This document shows, one piece after another, positions 45,567-55,122 of a stretch of DNA of 58,372 nucleotides. The translations under genes and the position numbers were made by a program. This DNA is from an uncultured Campylobacter sp. (GTDB lineage Bacteria; Campylobacterota; Campylobacteria; Campylobacterales; Campylobacteraceae), in the NCBI RefSeq assembly GCF_937996225.1, contig NZ_CALKTC010000012.1:1-58372 (forward strand). Reading direction: 5' to 3'. Each line of letters begins with the position of its first letter. The first letter of the stretch is position 1. The notes beneath the pieces were generated by a model that saw only the letters and a program-made list of their open reading frames with translations, was not told where the DNA came from and ran no database searches.

Positions 45567-45725
45567 TTTATCTCCTTTAAAAATGCTAAATTTAAAATGG
45601 ATTATATAAAAATTTACTTTGAAAAATAATAAATAATCGCGGCGGCGGCAGTTAAAATTTACGCAATTTTAATGAGGTTTTTTGTAATATCGCAGCGTAT
45701 ATTTCAATACCTTTTAGGAGAAAAA

Positions 45726-46745
45726 ATGAAAAAATTTTTACTACTGCTTTTAGCGGGTGCGCTTTTTGCGAGCGCGGCAGAGCTTAGAACTATAAAGGAT
45801 ATGGATGGAGCTGAGGTCAAAATCCCCGCAAAAGTTGAGCGTATCGCGGCACTCTGGCACTCGAACAATCAAATTTTACTGGCCCTAGGAGGAGCGGACA
45901 AGATCGTCGCTACCACCGATAACATCAGCAAAAACGCATGGTTTCTTAAAATTTATCCGCGCCTAGCGCAGATCCCAGTACTGCTAAAAAATAACGACGT
46001 AAATTTGGAGGAGCTAATGAGCCGCAACCCCGACGTAGTCATCGTCCCAACCGCACTGGCGGGCGAAAATTTAGCTAAGCAGGGCTTTACCGTTTTAAAG
46101 GCGAGCTTTAGCGATTACGAGCAGATGAGGCGCAGCATCAGGATGTGCGGCGATATGCTAGGCGGCGACGCGCCGCAAAGAGCGAAGGATCTGATCGCAA
46201 ATCTCGATAAAAATATCGCTTTGGTTAGCGGCCGCACCGCAAATTTAAGTCCCGACAAGCGTCCGCGCGTCCTTCACATCGTAGGCGGAAGCGATCTTTT
46301 AAAGATCGACGGCAAGGGCACGCTGATCGACTCATGGATAGAGCTAGCCGGCGGAACGAATGCGATCACCGCTACCAAAGGCCCGATGAAAACCATCACC
46401 GCCGAGGAGATCATTGCTAGCAACCCGCAGATCATAATCGTGGGCGGCGATCACAACGAAGATGCGGTAGAGAAGATCAAATCCAGCCCGGTTTACAGTG
46501 GCACGGATGCGGTCAAAAACGGGCGCGTTTACGGCAATCCGCGCGGGGTTTTCAACTGGGATCGATACGGCGCGGATACGGTGCTTCAAATTTTATGGGC
46601 AGCCAAAACCATCCAGCCGGAGCTTTTTGCGGACATCGACGTAAAGGCCGAAACTAAGGCGTTTTATAAAAAATTTATGAATTACGAGCTAAGCGACGAG
46701 GAATTTGGCTATATTTTAAAAGGACTTAACCCGGAGGGTAAATAA
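45726..46745 (+). CDS. Periplasmic binding protein of the iron/corrinoid (PF01497) type
   Basis: The start is the ATG of MKKFLLLLLAGALFASAAEL with TTAGGAG before it (339 residues); the longer frame is unsupported. The signal ends ASA. The mature protein has AELRTIKDMDGAEVKIPAKV, then RIAALWHSNNQILLALGGADKI, the mid helix NPDVVIVPTAL, TLIDSWIELAGGTNAI and a terminal EEFGYILKGLNPEGK. It belongs to the TroA/BtuF-like class that binds ferric siderophores, haem or cobalamin. No permease or ATPase gene is adjacent; a truncated paralogue lies 1.1 kb further on. Ligand unknown. Confidence 0.88.
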   Translation: MKKFLLLLLAGALFASAAELRTIKDMDGAEVKIPAKVERIAALWHSNNQILLALGGADKIVATTDNISKNAWFLKIYPRLAQIPVLLKNNDVNLEELMSRNPDVVIVPTALAGENLAKQGFTVLKASFSDYEQMRRSIRMCGDMLGGDAPQRAKDLIANLDKNIALVSGRTANLSPDKRPRVLHIVGGSDLLKIDGKGTLIDSWIELAGGTNAITATKGPMKTITAEEIIASNPQIIIVGGDHNEDAVEKIKSSPVYSGTDAVKNGRVYGNPRGVFNWDRYGADTVLQILWAAKTIQPELFADIDVKAETKAFYKKFMNYELSDEEFGYILKGLNPEGK

Positions 46746-47251
46746 GACGCGGAACCGAAGCAACGACGTCGGCGCCGCACCTAGCAGGGAGCATCCGTGC
46801 CGAACGCTCATCGTTTAGTAGGCGGCGGATACATCGGCACAGAATGTTTCATCGTGCGACGCACATCGGTGCTGAGCAGACCGTCCGCTCTATCTCGACA
46901 CCGGATAGACAAATCGTCTAGTCATACGGGCGTCGTCGTATCGTCAAAACAAGCGCCGCTATCTCGCATTTTTGGCGCGTTGAAATGCGGATGCCGTCTG
47001 CATAAAGCGTAGATTCCATCGGTGCCCGGCGCGTCGATACCTAAATGACGGCATCGTTGCCGAATTGTCCCAACTGAAGCGACATCCCTAGCACGCGACG
47101 TGCCGAGCAAACATAGCCACAGCATGTCAAACGGGCGGTGCGAGGCGAAGTAAAATTTAAACCCGCGGCGGGTGAAAAAGGACAAAGCAACGACAAGCAA
47201 ACAAGGGCAAAACAAAGCTGCAAGATAAAATTTAAAGCCAAAGGGGCGGTC
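46746..47251. other. 506-base gene-free stretch
   Basis: No plausible gene; frames are short and arginine-rich as in non-coding GC-rich DNA. Several related octamers (catcggca, catcggtg) recur on both strands. AAGGGGCGG at 47241-47249 is the ribosome site of the methyltransferase gene. Confidence 0.5.
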
Positions 47252-47815
47252 ATGGAAATTTCATTTTTTACGACGCTTAAGCCTGCTCTAGCGGGTGCTT
47301 GGATACCCTCATTTGCGATGGTGCTGATACAGTTCGCGTATATGTTTATCTACAAGGAGGTCGGCAAACGCGCCACCGATACCTCGTGGTACACGCTCGC
47401 GGACAAGCGAAATGCGATCATAAGCTCGCTGCTGCAAGTAGCGCTGCTTATTTTGTCGGTATTCGTGCCGCTTAAGACGGGCAGCGCGTCGTTTTGGATC
47501 GGAGCGGTAATCTATGTAGCGGCTTTTGCGGGCTTCATCAAGGCGTTCTACGACTATGCGGCGGCCCCTGCGGACAAAGCCGCACAAGGCGGCATCTACC
47601 ACCTATCGCGCAATCCGATGTATTTCTTTTATTTCCTCGGCATGGCGGGCGTTTGCGTCGCCTCGGCGTCGCTGTGGCTACTCATAGTGATAGTGCCCTT
47701 TGCCGTATACAACCATCTTGTGGTCCTGGGCGAGGAGCGCTACTGCGAGCAAGCCTACGGGCAGGAGTATCTAAAGTATAAGAGCAAAACGCCGAGATAT
47801 TTTTTGTTTTTCTAA
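47252..47815 (+). CDS. Isoprenylcysteine/phospholipid methyltransferase-like membrane protein (PEMT family)
   Basis: I start at the ATG of MEISFFTTLKPALAGAW (187 residues). Four or five spans are visible, at about 10-32, 58-75, 82-100, 122-142 and 145-160. The C-terminal half carries the family signature: GIYHLSRNPMYFFYFLGMAG (Arg-x-Pro-x-Tyr type), then LGEERYCEQAYGQEYLKYKS with the Glu-Glu pair and a YLKYK...PRYF end. These enzymes methylate phospholipids or prenylcysteine with S-adenosylmethionine at the membrane. The substrate here is unknown. Confidence 0.85.
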   Translation: MEISFFTTLKPALAGAWIPSFAMVLIQFAYMFIYKEVGKRATDTSWYTLADKRNAIISSLLQVALLILSVFVPLKTGSASFWIGAVIYVAAFAGFIKAFYDYAAAPADKAAQGGIYHLSRNPMYFFYFLGMAGVCVASASLWLLIVIVPFAVYNHLVVLGEERYCEQAYGQEYLKYKSKTPRYFLFF

Positions 47816-47885
47816 GGGGAGGGTAAAACCTAGGGCATGCCGCAGTTCTAGACGTTTTATAAAATTTTGGCACTAAGGAGAGAGT

Positions 47886-48116
47886 ATGTTCGTAAGGAAA
47901 AATTTGGCGCTCGTCGCCGCTTTGTTTCTAGCGTTTTGTCTAAACGCCGCCGCGGGCGAGCCGAGAACGGCTAAAGATATGCGCGGAAACGTCGTCGAGC
48001 TACCGGAGAAAGTAAGCAAAGTAGCCTCGCTTTGCAACGCGAACAACCAAATCATCCTCGTAGGCGGCGCGGAGTTTGGATACATACTGCACGGCCTGGG
48101 TCCGGACGGCAAATGA
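47886..48116 (+). CDS. 76-residue remnant of a binding protein, internal deletion
   Basis: The open frame has AAGGAG, an ATG and a signal peptide ending AAA near residue 23. The mature part starts EPRTAKDMRGNVVELPEKVSK and continues ASLCNANNQIILVGGA, matching residues 19-58 of the binding protein at 45726. It then jumps directly to EFGYILHGLGPDGK, matching that protein's last 14 residues. About 265 residues of the middle are missing, and the join is in frame. It may be made as a small exported protein but cannot be a normal binding protein. Confidence 0.8.
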   Translation: MFVRKNLALVAALFLAFCLNAAAGEPRTAKDMRGNVVELPEKVSKVASLCNANNQIILVGGAEFGYILHGLGPDGK

Positions 48117-48714
48117 CGCACGCTCCCGCTTGCGGCGAAAAATAATAGCTTCGGCTGAAGTCTGGGTGCATTTAGAGCCGTCTGCACATTTAGCGGAAAA
48201 GCGTTTCTTAAAAATTTTAAGGGCCGAGCGAATGAAATTTTACCGGGCTCGCGACGGCTCCTTTAAAATTTCAAACGAAATTTTAAAGCAAAATTTTATT
48301 GGCGGCGCAAGGGCGCGCATATTGGCGATGAAGACACGAAATGTAAAATTTAGCGATGCGCCGAGTAGGCACGACGAAACGACAAACGCATCGCTAGTAA
48401 GAAATACGCAAGAGGCGATGTTTTAGACGAAGCGATTTGCAAGGGACGGCGGCGAGCGCGCTTATATTCGCGGGCTTCTATCCATAGCGGCGAGCAGTTC
48501 GCAGAGATATACGCAAGCAACGCGCCGCTTTCGATAGCGACGAGCAGTTCGCGCCTGCATACACAAACAAGACATCGTTTTTCTGTAGCGGCGACGGCTT
48601 GCACTCATCTCAGTAGCGCGCGGTCCGCTCTTTTTACATGCATCCGATTCTCGTCGCTTGCTTTTTCTGAGGCCATCGCCCATAGCCCACTCTCTATTTT
48701 TTACGAGGCAGCGT
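48117..48714. other. 598-base gene-free stretch with a 50-base tandem array
   Basis: Between the remnant gene and the convergent lipoprotein gene, no coding frame is convincing. A three-unit array lies at 48485-48635: unit heads tagcggcgagcagttcgc (48485), tagcgacgagcagttcgc (48535) and tagcggcgacggcttgc (48586), period 50-51, with diverged tails. Confidence 0.65.
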
Positions 48715-50082
48715 TTAATTTGCACCGAAATCCGCAGAGCCGAACTGATCGTCCAAAGCACCGTCCTCCTCGCCCGAAAGCACGCTCATCGCGCTGATAC
48801 GCGAGATCAGCAGGCGATCCTCGGCGATGTCCGCGCGATCCGAGCCGATAGTAAGCGACGTAATCGCCGTGCGTCCGATGACTGCGCGCCCGCCGTCCAT
48901 CGTGCGAAGCCCCCAGATATCGTGCAACACCGCAGGCTTGCCGTCCACCCGCCCTACGTAGAGCATCACGTGGCCGGGCATATACAGCAGGGTTTTATAC
49001 GCTACGCCGTTTTTGCCGATAAAGCTAAGCTTTTCATCCGCGCTCATCCCTGCCAGCGAAAAACGCTCGCCGTGGCCCGATTGCGCCTTAGAATTTCGCG
49101 GCAGCCACAGCCCGAAATTTGCCAAAAAGTCTTTCGTCATAAGCGAGCAATCGCGAAGAAATTTATACCCGCCCCAGCCGTATTTTTGCCCGAGCAGGCT
49201 AGCGGCTACGATCTTTGAGTTTTGCTCATCAAGCGGCGCAGGCCAAAGCCTCGCATCCTCCGCGCTAACGAAATACCTCTTGCCGCCGAACTGCGTTAAA
49301 ATTTCGCCGCTAAATACACTCCGCACGCCGAGCGTGCCGCCGAGATCGCGCTCGCCGCTAAAATCATACGGCAAAATCGTGCCGGTGCGCGCTCTAAAAA
49401 GCTCCGCGCCGCTTTCATCATAAATGGCGGCGCCGTCGCGCAGGATCGTTATAAATTTAGAATTTGCGTAGATATCCGCCTGCTGAGGGCTGATGCGTTT
49501 TATCGCGTCGCTTCTTATCCAGCTCCACACGCCGTCGTTACGCACGAACGCCCACGCGCCGTCTCTGCTGTAATGCGACAGCAGCATCGGATAGCCCACA
49601 CCCACGGCGGAATTTGCGGCGTAATCAAACGGCTCGCCCTCCCCCGGCTCGCTCGGATCGCCGAAAATCGGCAGATCGCTTGGGATATTTCGCAGCAGTG
49701 CGTTTTTTACCGTTATAGCGGGCGCGGATATCAGCCCAAATGCCTCTTCATTGGCGTTTGCGCGAATGCTCTGATAGACCGCGTCGTTATATATCCTGCC
49801 TGCGGCGTCAAAGTGGCGCCCCTTGGCGTAATTAAGCCCCCAAAACGTATCGATTTCGGCTTTAATCGGCGCATCGTCAAACCAAATTTTAAAATAGCGA
49901 CTCTTAAACGCGCTTCCGCTTATGTTTTGCACCGACGCAGGAGCGGGCAGCCGCTCGCTGTTTTGAGCGTATTCGAGATCTAAAACCGCGGGATTTTCCG
50001 GGATAAACTTGCGCGGGCCGACGGTTTCGCCGCAACCTGCGAGAACCAAAGCTGCGAAGATAAGAGATACTAGTCGTTTCAA
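48715..50082 (-). CDS. SH3 and NlpC/P60 domain lipoprotein (peptidoglycan endopeptidase)
   Basis: A 455-residue lipoprotein with a TTG start (AAAAGG before it) and lipobox LAGCGE at residue 17. After an N-terminal stabilising domain there are SH3-like segments (YSRDGAWAFVRNDGVWSWIRS, GAELFRARTG), then a papain-like NlpC/P60 domain: catalytic Cys in GWGGYKFLRDCSLMTKDFL, His in LLYMPGHVMLYVGRV and a second His in VLHDIWGL. Such enzymes cut D-gamma-glutamyl-mesoDAP bonds and shape the wall. It is divergent from the helicase gene. Confidence 0.9.
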   Translation of the reverse strand: MKRLVSLIFAALVLAGCGETVGPRKFIPENPAVLDLEYAQNSERLPAPASVQNISGSAFKSRYFKIWFDDAPIKAEIDTFWGLNYAKGRHFDAAGRIYNDAVYQSIRANANEEAFGLISAPAITVKNALLRNIPSDLPIFGDPSEPGEGEPFDYAANSAVGVGYPMLLSHYSRDGAWAFVRNDGVWSWIRSDAIKRISPQQADIYANSKFITILRDGAAIYDESGAELFRARTGTILPYDFSGERDLGGTLGVRSVFSGEILTQFGGKRYFVSAEDARLWPAPLDEQNSKIVAASLLGQKYGWGGYKFLRDCSLMTKDFLANFGLWLPRNSKAQSGHGERFSLAGMSADEKLSFIGKNGVAYKTLLYMPGHVMLYVGRVDGKPAVLHDIWGLRTMDGGRAVIGRTAITSLTIGSDRADIAEDRLLISRISAMSVLSGEEDGALDDQFGSADFGAN

Positions 50083-50138
50083 ACAAAATGCCTTTTAAAA
50101 AATTTTGGCTATAATTTTGCCAAAAAATAGGAAAAAAC

Positions 50139-51476
50139 TTGATAAATTTCATAATCCAAAAGCTAAAAGATCGCAATATTTTCATCACGGGCGGCGCAGG
50201 CGTAGGCAAAAGCTACGTAATAAAAGAGCTCATCAAGGATTACCGCGCTCGTGGCAAGCTCGTCATCGTTCTGGGTAGCACCGGCATCAGCGCCGTAGAA
50301 ATCGGCGGCGTGACCGCGCATAGCTTCTTCCGCTTCGGCATTTGCAAAAACCACGAGGAGCTAAAGGGCTTCGATCGCAAACAAAGCGGCAAGCTAAGCG
50401 AGCTGCGAAAAATTTTAGCCCTCGCGGATCTTATCGTGATCGATGAAATTTCGATGATCGGCGCCGAGCTTTTCGAGATGATCTATCTTAGAATTTCAAA
50501 TTCTAAATTTAACGGACGGCTGCTCGTTACGGGCGATTTTTATCAACTTCCGCCGGTGCGCAAAGAGGGCGAGAGCGCGCCGCGCGCGAGCCTATTTAGC
50601 GACTCGGATTACGCCTTCGGCTCCTACGCGTGGAGGCAGTGCGAGTTTTTTTACGTCGAGATGATAGGCTCCAAGCGCACCGCGGATGCGGCGCTATACC
50701 GCCTGCTTTGCGAGCTACGGCTCGGCACCCCAAGCGAGCAGACGGCGGAGCTGATGCGATCTTTGCTCATCGATGCCGCGCAAGCTGAGCCGAACGCCAC
50801 GATAATCTCGGGACGAAACGCCGAAGTAGATGCGATAAATAACGCCAGACTAGCTAAGCTTAATGCGCCGCAGAGCAGCTTTGAAGGCGTTTATGAGGCG
50901 CTGCAAAGCGGAGTGAGCGAGCAGAAAATTCAAAAATGGATCGCCTCGCTAAACGCACCGCAAAGTCTGACGCTAAAAGAGGGCGCGAAGGTGCTGTTTA
51001 CCGCAAATAAAAGCGGCGAGTTTTTTAACGGCGAGCAAGGCGTCGTCGAAAAGATCGAAAAAAGCTCCGGCGACGAGATCGAAAGCGTGGTCGTAAAAAA
51101 GCCTTCGGGCATACTAAGCCGCGTGGGGCTGCAAACATACGAACTAAGCGAAATTGCCGCAAGCGGCACAGATGCCGAGCAGGTCGTGCTGGCGCGGTAT
51201 TATCAGTTCCCGCTCAAGCTCGCATATGCCATCACGATCCACAAATCCCAAGGCATGAGCATCTCGCAGCTCATCTGCGACATCGACAGGATCTTTGCCA
51301 AGGGGCAGCTCTACGTGGCGCTTTCGCGAGCGACGAGCCTTGCGGGGCTCGGGGTGATATATACGCGCGCAGAGCCCTTGCTGCGGTATTTGCAGCGCAA
51401 CGCAAGCGCGGACGAAGCCGTGGTGAAATTTTATCAAGAGAACGAATTTTATAAAATTTCGGATCAAAAAATTTAA
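50139..51476 (+). CDS. Pif1/RecD-like superfamily 1 helicase
   Basis: A 445-residue helicase with a TTG start behind AGGAAAAAA. Walker A is FITGGAGVGKSYVIKEL (about residue 15-31), Walker B is LIVIDEISMIGAELFE, motif III is GDFYQLPPVR, and the C-terminus has AITIHKSQGMSIS and GQLYVALSRATSLAGL. The layout is Pif1/RecD2-like: 5'-3' unwinding, G-quadruplex or fork processing. No RecB or RecC lies beside it, so it is not part of RecBCD. A DUF3137 gene follows after 8 bases and is probably cotranscribed. Confidence 0.92.
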   Translation: MINFIIQKLKDRNIFITGGAGVGKSYVIKELIKDYRARGKLVIVLGSTGISAVEIGGVTAHSFFRFGICKNHEELKGFDRKQSGKLSELRKILALADLIVIDEISMIGAELFEMIYLRISNSKFNGRLLVTGDFYQLPPVRKEGESAPRASLFSDSDYAFGSYAWRQCEFFYVEMIGSKRTADAALYRLLCELRLGTPSEQTAELMRSLLIDAAQAEPNATIISGRNAEVDAINNARLAKLNAPQSSFEGVYEALQSGVSEQKIQKWIASLNAPQSLTLKEGAKVLFTANKSGEFFNGEQGVVEKIEKSSGDEIESVVVKKPSGILSRVGLQTYELSEIAASGTDAEQVVLARYYQFPLKLAYAITIHKSQGMSISQLICDIDRIFAKGQLYVALSRATSLAGLGVIYTRAEPLLRYLQRNASADEAVVKFYQENEFYKISDQKI

Positions 51477-51484
51477 GGAAACGC

Positions 51485-52450
51485 ATGCAACTAGACAGGG
51501 CGATAGCGCTAAGTAGAGCCAAACAAAAAAAGTGTATTTGCAAGGTAGTGATGATCTATGCCAAGATAGTATTTTTGTATCTGTTCCCATTTATTATGAT
51601 GTTTGCGATCGATGCGGTATTTAAAACAGACGATGATACGGATTACAAGATGATCGAAGTTTATCTTATCTACGCGGTGCTTTTGATTATTTATGTTGCT
51701 TGCATTTACGACGGCATTGCAGACGCCGCTTATGAATATAAACTATTTTACAAAAAAGTTTTGGTGCGCACGGCGATCTCGCAGGCGTATCCGCAGCTTA
51801 CTTATTCGCCAGGACGTGGCATAAGCGCGAAGGAATTCAGGAGAGCAGGAATCTTTGCAAATTCCGATTTTATCAGCGAAGATGAGATAAAAGGCGAATG
51901 GGATGGGGTAAAATTTAGCTTCAGCGAGGCAATTAGAATCAAAAAGAACTACGATCTGGGCATAGACAATACCTATGTGAAGCTAGCTTCGCTTGCGATG
52001 AGCCTATATGATGCGTATATGGATTTTAGCGGTAGCGTGCTGATATGCGAATTCGGCAAGAGATTTTACGCCAAAACCATCTTAGCGAGCCGCGAGCTAA
52101 ATACAAAAATTTTAGGCGAGAAGGAGCTAATGGACAACGTCGTTTTTAATAGCGAATTTCGCGTCTTTACCGGTGATAAAGTCGAAGCTCGCTATCTATT
52201 GACGCCTACGTTGATGGAGCGACTAAATGAGCTGAAGCGATACTACCATAAATTTAGTATAAGCGCGGCGTTTATGGATAATAAATTTTACCTATTTCTA
52301 AACGGCGCGCCGAACCGCTTCGAAACAGAGCTATTTAGCGTACCTCCAACTACCGGAACGGCGTATGCTCACCAATACGAACTGGCTGAAATTTTAGAAT
52401 TAGTAAGCGAGCTGGGCCGCATAACCGGTGAGCTGGAAAGCAAAATTTAA
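51485..52450 (+). CDS. DUF3137 domain membrane protein
   Basis: A 321-residue protein with two N-terminal spans (about 22-48 and 58-76) and a cytoplasmic DUF3137 domain marked by YSPGRGISAKEFRRAGIFAN, SDFISEDEIKGEWDGVKFSFSE and FLNGAPNRFETELF. The family is common in Campylobacter and has no known function; the domain is related to proteins that bind or process lipids or envelope components. AAGGAAA precedes the ATG and the gap to the helicase gene is 8 bases. Confidence 0.88.
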   Translation: MQLDRAIALSRAKQKKCICKVVMIYAKIVFLYLFPFIMMFAIDAVFKTDDDTDYKMIEVYLIYAVLLIIYVACIYDGIADAAYEYKLFYKKVLVRTAISQAYPQLTYSPGRGISAKEFRRAGIFANSDFISEDEIKGEWDGVKFSFSEAIRIKKNYDLGIDNTYVKLASLAMSLYDAYMDFSGSVLICEFGKRFYAKTILASRELNTKILGEKELMDNVVFNSEFRVFTGDKVEARYLLTPTLMERLNELKRYYHKFSISAAFMDNKFYLFLNGAPNRFETELFSVPPTTGTAYAHQYELAEILELVSELGRITGELESKI

Positions 52451-52493
52451 TCAGCCCGCGTAGTTTAAATTTAACGGGCTAAATTTGACCGCT

Positions 52494-53375
52494 CTATTGC
52501 AGTCCCGCTTCGGCCCTTAGCCGCGCGGCGTACATCTCGCGCAGGCGCGGTACGTATTTGCCGACCGCACCGCCTCCGATCGCTCTGCCGTCAGCTTTTA
52601 CGATCGGCAGCACCATCAGCGTCGCCGCGCTGATAAAGGCTTCATCGGCTTCGTAAACCTCGCTCATTCCAAACGCCCGCTGCTGCACGCTAAGCCCCGC
52701 CTGCTCGGCAAGACCCAAGATCACCTTGCGGCGAATGCCGGGCAGTATGTCGTTTGAAAGCGGACGCGTGATGAGGACGTCATCTTTGATGATAAATGCG
52801 CTGGAGCTCGAACACTCGGTAACGAGCCCGTCCTCGATCAAAAAGCACTCATAAGCGCCCGCCTTGTGGGCCTCATGCTTTAAGATGCACTGAGCTAAAA
52901 GCGAGATCGATTTTATATCGCGCCTATGCCAGCGGATCTCGGGCAGGCTTACGATCTCGATCCCCTCTTTTGCGAGCGGATTATCAAAAATTTGCGTATG
53001 ATAGACGAAAGCAAAGACGCTAGGCTCTATACCGCGGACGTAATCAAAATCCCGCATCGCCGCGCCTCTTGTGATCTGAGTGTAGAAAGCGCCCTCTTTT
53101 ACGCCGCCCTGCGCGATGAGCTCATATAAAATTTCCTCATATTTTTCGCGAGAATACGGAATCTTTAGCTCGATCTGCGCGGCGCTGCGCTCAAAGCGCT
53201 CCCAAAAATCCGCTCTGTCGCAAATTTTAGAATTTACCACGGGAGCTACTTCATAGATGCCGTCTCCAAGCACGAAACCGCGATCAAAAGGGCTTATTGC
53301 GGCTTCTTTGGCCTTACAAAGCTTGCCGTTAATATAGACTATCTCATCGCCGCTCATTCCGCTGATTTCAAACAT
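52494..53375 (-). CDS. Aminotransferase class IV, D-amino-acid transaminase-like
   Basis: A 293-residue PLP enzyme: SPFDRGFVLGDGIYEVAPVV near the N-terminus, catalytic Lys in IRWHRRDIKSISLLAQ near residue 160, CFLIEDGLVTECSSSSAFII, and DILPGIRRKVILGLA. The fold type IV pattern is shared by D-amino-acid transaminase, branched-chain transaminase and 4-amino-4-deoxychorismate lyase. The DRGF and RWHRRDIKS signatures favour a D-amino-acid transaminase, supplying D-glutamate or D-alanine. AAGGAG precedes the ATG. Confidence 0.88.
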   Translation of the reverse strand: MFEISGMSGDEIVYINGKLCKAKEAAISPFDRGFVLGDGIYEVAPVVNSKICDRADFWERFERSAAQIELKIPYSREKYEEILYELIAQGGVKEGAFYTQITRGAAMRDFDYVRGIEPSVFAFVYHTQIFDNPLAKEGIEIVSLPEIRWHRRDIKSISLLAQCILKHEAHKAGAYECFLIEDGLVTECSSSSAFIIKDDVLITRPLSNDILPGIRRKVILGLAEQAGLSVQQRAFGMSEVYEADEAFISAATLMVLPIVKADGRAIGGGAVGKYVPRLREMYAARLRAEAGLQ

Positions 53376-53458
53376 AATCGCTCCTTGAAATTTCGCGCTA
53401 TTTTATCTTATAACAATTTAATTTAAGATATAATGCCGCAAAAATCGAAGGAACCCCG

Positions 53459-53962
53459 ATGGATAGGTCAAATTTTAAAGGCAAGCTTTTAGATATTATG
53501 TTTCATGTATCGCATAAACCCGTGCTTTTCCGCGATCTGCTCGAAGCCAATGCCGAATTTAACGACGGAATGCTCGTCGATCCTTCGAAGCTAAATTTTA
53601 AATTTAACTACGGCAAATCCTACGTTATCTTCGCTTGCTTCGCATTCGTCTGCGTTATGTTTCTGATAACGCTGACGCACGCGATGTTTGAAAAGATCGA
53701 CTTTCACTTCTCCATTTTATTTACGATCATAGCGACGTCGGCGGTTTTTATCGGCTTTGATTGCTTCAAAGCGTGGGCTAGAAAAAAGCTAACCCACGAG
53801 CTCATCAAACGCGCTTGGGCGAACCATTTCCTCTACTTTCCTTACGAAAAATACAGCCGCATAGTCGAAAATATCTACAACGAAGCGCTCAAAAATGACG
53901 TGCCTAGACGCGAGCTAGAACAATACGTGCTAAGCAAAATCGTAGAAGTTGGCGAAAAATAG
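53459..53962 (+). CDS. Hypothetical membrane protein
   Basis: A 167-residue protein with GAAGGAA before its ATG. It has a polar N-terminal 50 residues, two spans at about 54-75 and 84-101, and a C-terminal helical cytoplasmic part (AWARKKLTHELIKRAWANHF, NEALKNDVPRRELEQYV). It resembles the DUF3137-type membrane proteins only in layout. Function unknown. Confidence 0.78.
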   Translation: MDRSNFKGKLLDIMFHVSHKPVLFRDLLEANAEFNDGMLVDPSKLNFKFNYGKSYVIFACFAFVCVMFLITLTHAMFEKIDFHFSILFTIIATSAVFIGFDCFKAWARKKLTHELIKRAWANHFLYFPYEKYSRIVENIYNEALKNDVPRRELEQYVLSKIVEVGEK

Positions 53963-54218
53963 TTTTAAAATACCGCAAAATTCTATAACACAAAACAGCA
54001 TTTCAACCCAAGCAAATTTTATACTTTCCTGCGCCACATTTCGCTACGGCTAAATTTCACTTCATAAAATTTATCTATCGCTTCTTAAATTATAAATCTC
54101 GTTCGCTTACTACCGATTTAGCAATCCGTATTATGTAATTGAAGTTATGTTTAACTATTTTAGGGTAAAATCACGCAATATCTAAGGGATAATATTAAAT
54201 TTAAGAAAAGGATAGTTT

Positions 54219-55028
54219 ATGAAGCTACTTTTTTGCATTATTTTTGCACTTTGCAGCAGTGTTTTTGCGGGCAGTTTGGAGCAGATCAGATCTGCCGGAG
54301 TCGTTAAAATCGGTGTTCGTGATGGTAGGCCACCTTTTAGTGATGAAAAAAGTGGTAATTTCGAAGGCTTTGAAATCAACCTTGCAGATGCTATAGCTAA
54401 GAGCATATTCGGTGATAAGCGCGGTAGAGTCGAGTTCGTCCCTTTAAATGCCAGCGATAGGATCTCTGCATTACAAAATGATAAGGTAGATCTTGCAGTC
54501 GCGACCATCACGATAACGCAAGATAGAAAAAGGCAAATCGACTTTTCGTATCCATATTTTTCGATGAGTTTGGGAGTTTTGACACGTAAAAGCGACGGCA
54601 TCAAAAGTATAGACGATCTTTCAAACAAAAAGGTCCTAGTAGAGGGTAGCGGGACTACGGCAGAAAATTTTTAGTATAAAAATAAAATCCACAATCTAAT
54701 CCATTGCTCCATTACTACCGAATGCTACGATATGCTTAAGCAAGGCAAAGCCGATGCTTACGTTAACGATAATCTCATTGTACTAGCTTATTCCATTATC
54801 GATGATAACTTAGAAGTAGCAATCCAAAATCTAGGCAATCCGGAATTCTTAGGCATTGGGGTGCGCAAAGGTAATACCGAATTGCTTGATCTGATAAATA
54901 AAGAGCTTGTTACACTTAGCAAGCAGGGCTTTTTCGAACGTTCTTATGATGAAACTTTCAAGCCATTTTATCAAGGCGCTGCAGATAAAAAATATTTCTT
55001 ACTAGATGGGCTCTATGCTATATTTTAG
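54219..55028 (+). pseudogene. PEB1-like periplasmic amino-acid binding protein with an in-frame amber codon
   Basis: First of three tandem paralogues. It has a signal peptide (ends VFA near 16), LEQIRSAGVVKIGVRDGRPP, EGFEINLADAIAKSIFG and IDFSYPYFSMSLGVLTRK, and ends KYFLLDGLYAIF. A TAG at 54672-54674, after TTAENF, interrupts it; the frame then continues YKNKIHNLIHC...NDNLIVLAYSIID to 55028. The two paralogues have Phe at the TAG position, so the change is a nonsense mutation (TAT or TTT-like codon to TAG). Total length 269 codons, as in the others. It is probably non-functional unless read through. Confidence 0.88.
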
Positions 55029-55122
55029 GACGGAATTTAGCAGTGTTTTATCTAACGCCTTCGACTAAAATGCCATTTATTATAAGCGGATAATATGCGA
55101 AATCCCATTTTAAGGACATAAA

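Noticed and set aside
48485..48635. CRISPR array
   Set aside because: Unit heads are too degenerate and spacers are not separate; no cas genes are in the window.
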